Assembly (NCBI GenBank): GCA_024643945.1
Contig: JAHELX010000399.1
Coordinates: forward strand, 1-5,986
Direction of reading: 5' to 3'
Source of the DNA: Anaerolineales bacterium
Lineage (GTDB): Bacteria > Chloroflexota > Anaerolineae > 4572-78 > NAK82
Length of the DNA: 5,986 nt
Notes under the pieces: model-generated
Database searches by the model: none
What the model was told of the DNA's origin: nothing
What the model saw: only the letters and a program-made list of their open reading frames with translations
Shown: one piece after another, positions 5,683 through 5,986 of the stretch
Layout of the letters: every line of letters starts with the position of its first letter
Position numbering within the stretch: position 1 is the first letter of the stretch
Program-made: the position numbers and the translations under genes

Positions 5683-5986
5683 CTATGCCTCGTAACAGCA
5701 ACGAAAACCTGTGTCGTCGCTGCGATGCATCGGTGCAGCCCAACTACGATAGGCACAGCGAGTTTGATGCCGGTTTTGACGCCAGGAGCCGCCGCGTACC
5801 ACCTGTTTGTCAAACCCGGCCTCAATCTGTTGTGGGTTAGCCACACAGCCTGTTTCGTGCAATCGAGGCATCAGGCGCTGTTCGTCTAGGTTGTAGACCA
5901 ATATCTCCCGACCATCCGTCGGATTGTAAGGGTATGGGCCAAAAAGGGACGCACACCATTCCTGTACGTTGCCGGCTATGTCGGCG
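5683..5986 (-). CDS. FGE-sulfatase/SUMF1-fold protein, C-terminal 100 residues (partial; 5' end beyond window)
   Basis: Read on the minus strand from 5985 to the TAG at 5685-5683, the frame gives ADIAGNVQEWC, then GPYPYNPTDGRE, VVRGGSW, RCAYRS and DDTGFRC near the end. These are the ordered hallmarks of the formylglycine-generating-enzyme sulfatase domain (C-type-lectin-like fold; SUMF1/EgtB/PvdO superfamily): GN-V-x-EW, RGGSW, CxYR and GFR. No stop interrupts the frame up to the window edge. The two catalytic cysteines of human FGE lie 10 and 5 residues before the RC-A-x-R cysteine; in an ungapped comparison from memory those places hold Ser and Arg here. A true sulfatase-activating oxidase is therefore unlikely, and a divergent nonheme-iron or binding-domain role is more probable. 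It converges on the SRPBCC gene with only five bases between stop codons. Confidence 0.88.
   Translation of the reverse strand, partial: ADIAGNVQEWCASLFGPYPYNPTDGREILVYNLDEQRLMPRLHETGCVANPQQIEAGFDKQVVRGGSWRQNRHQTRCAYRSWAAPMHRSDDTGFRCCYEA

Overview
The window looks like part of a bacterial chromosome of medium GC content, probably from an uncultured, energetically versatile lineage. Chloroflexota (Anaerolineae-like) is my best guess, based on the ActC-like NrfD protein, the repeat-filled intergenic gaps and the FGE-fold gene. That assignment is inference; there is no rRNA or other phylogenetic marker here.

Positions 1-4917 form one plus-strand block encoding a membrane-bound respiratory module of the complex iron-sulfur molybdoenzyme / alternative complex III type. 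It begins with what looks like the last few codons of an upstream gene (3-26), plausibly the molybdopterin catalytic subunit. Next come a PsrB/DmsB-like protein with four [4Fe-4S] clusters (129-815) and a ten-helix NrfD/PsrC/ActC-like quinone-interacting membrane subunit (931-2289). A 54-residue single-helix membrane protein follows (2324-2488). It overlaps by ATGA the start of a 724-residue membrane protein (2485-4659) that combines one c-type heme motif, a transmembrane hairpin and a long extracytoplasmic array of degenerate helical repeats. The block ends with a small 2x[4Fe-4S] ferredoxin (4717-4917). The likely electron path is quinone pool/NrfD, FeS subunit, and a catalytic subunit encoded upstream, with the monoheme protein as a possible periplasmic electron port or assembly scaffold. 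The substrate cannot be read from this window.

The two unusually long gaps of this operon (27-128 and 816-930) are filled with tandem 7-bp repeats (ACGTCAA and TACGCAR). Both begin within a few bases of a stop codon, and the second gap forms a long near-perfect hairpin.

After a 164-bp, locally AT-rich spacer (4918-5081) with a possible promoter comes a membrane-anchored SRPBCC (START/polyketide-cyclase fold) gene at 5082-5677. Its frame is broken by one base at a run of eight G. Five bases beyond it, on the opposite strand, lies the C-terminal 100 residues of an FGE-sulfatase/SUMF1-fold protein (5683-5986, cut by the window edge). It lacks the cysteine pair of true formylglycine-generating enzymes.

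The most unusual items are the monoheme-plus-helical-repeat protein with its coupled mini-protein, the heptamer repeats inside the operon, and the G-tract frameshift.
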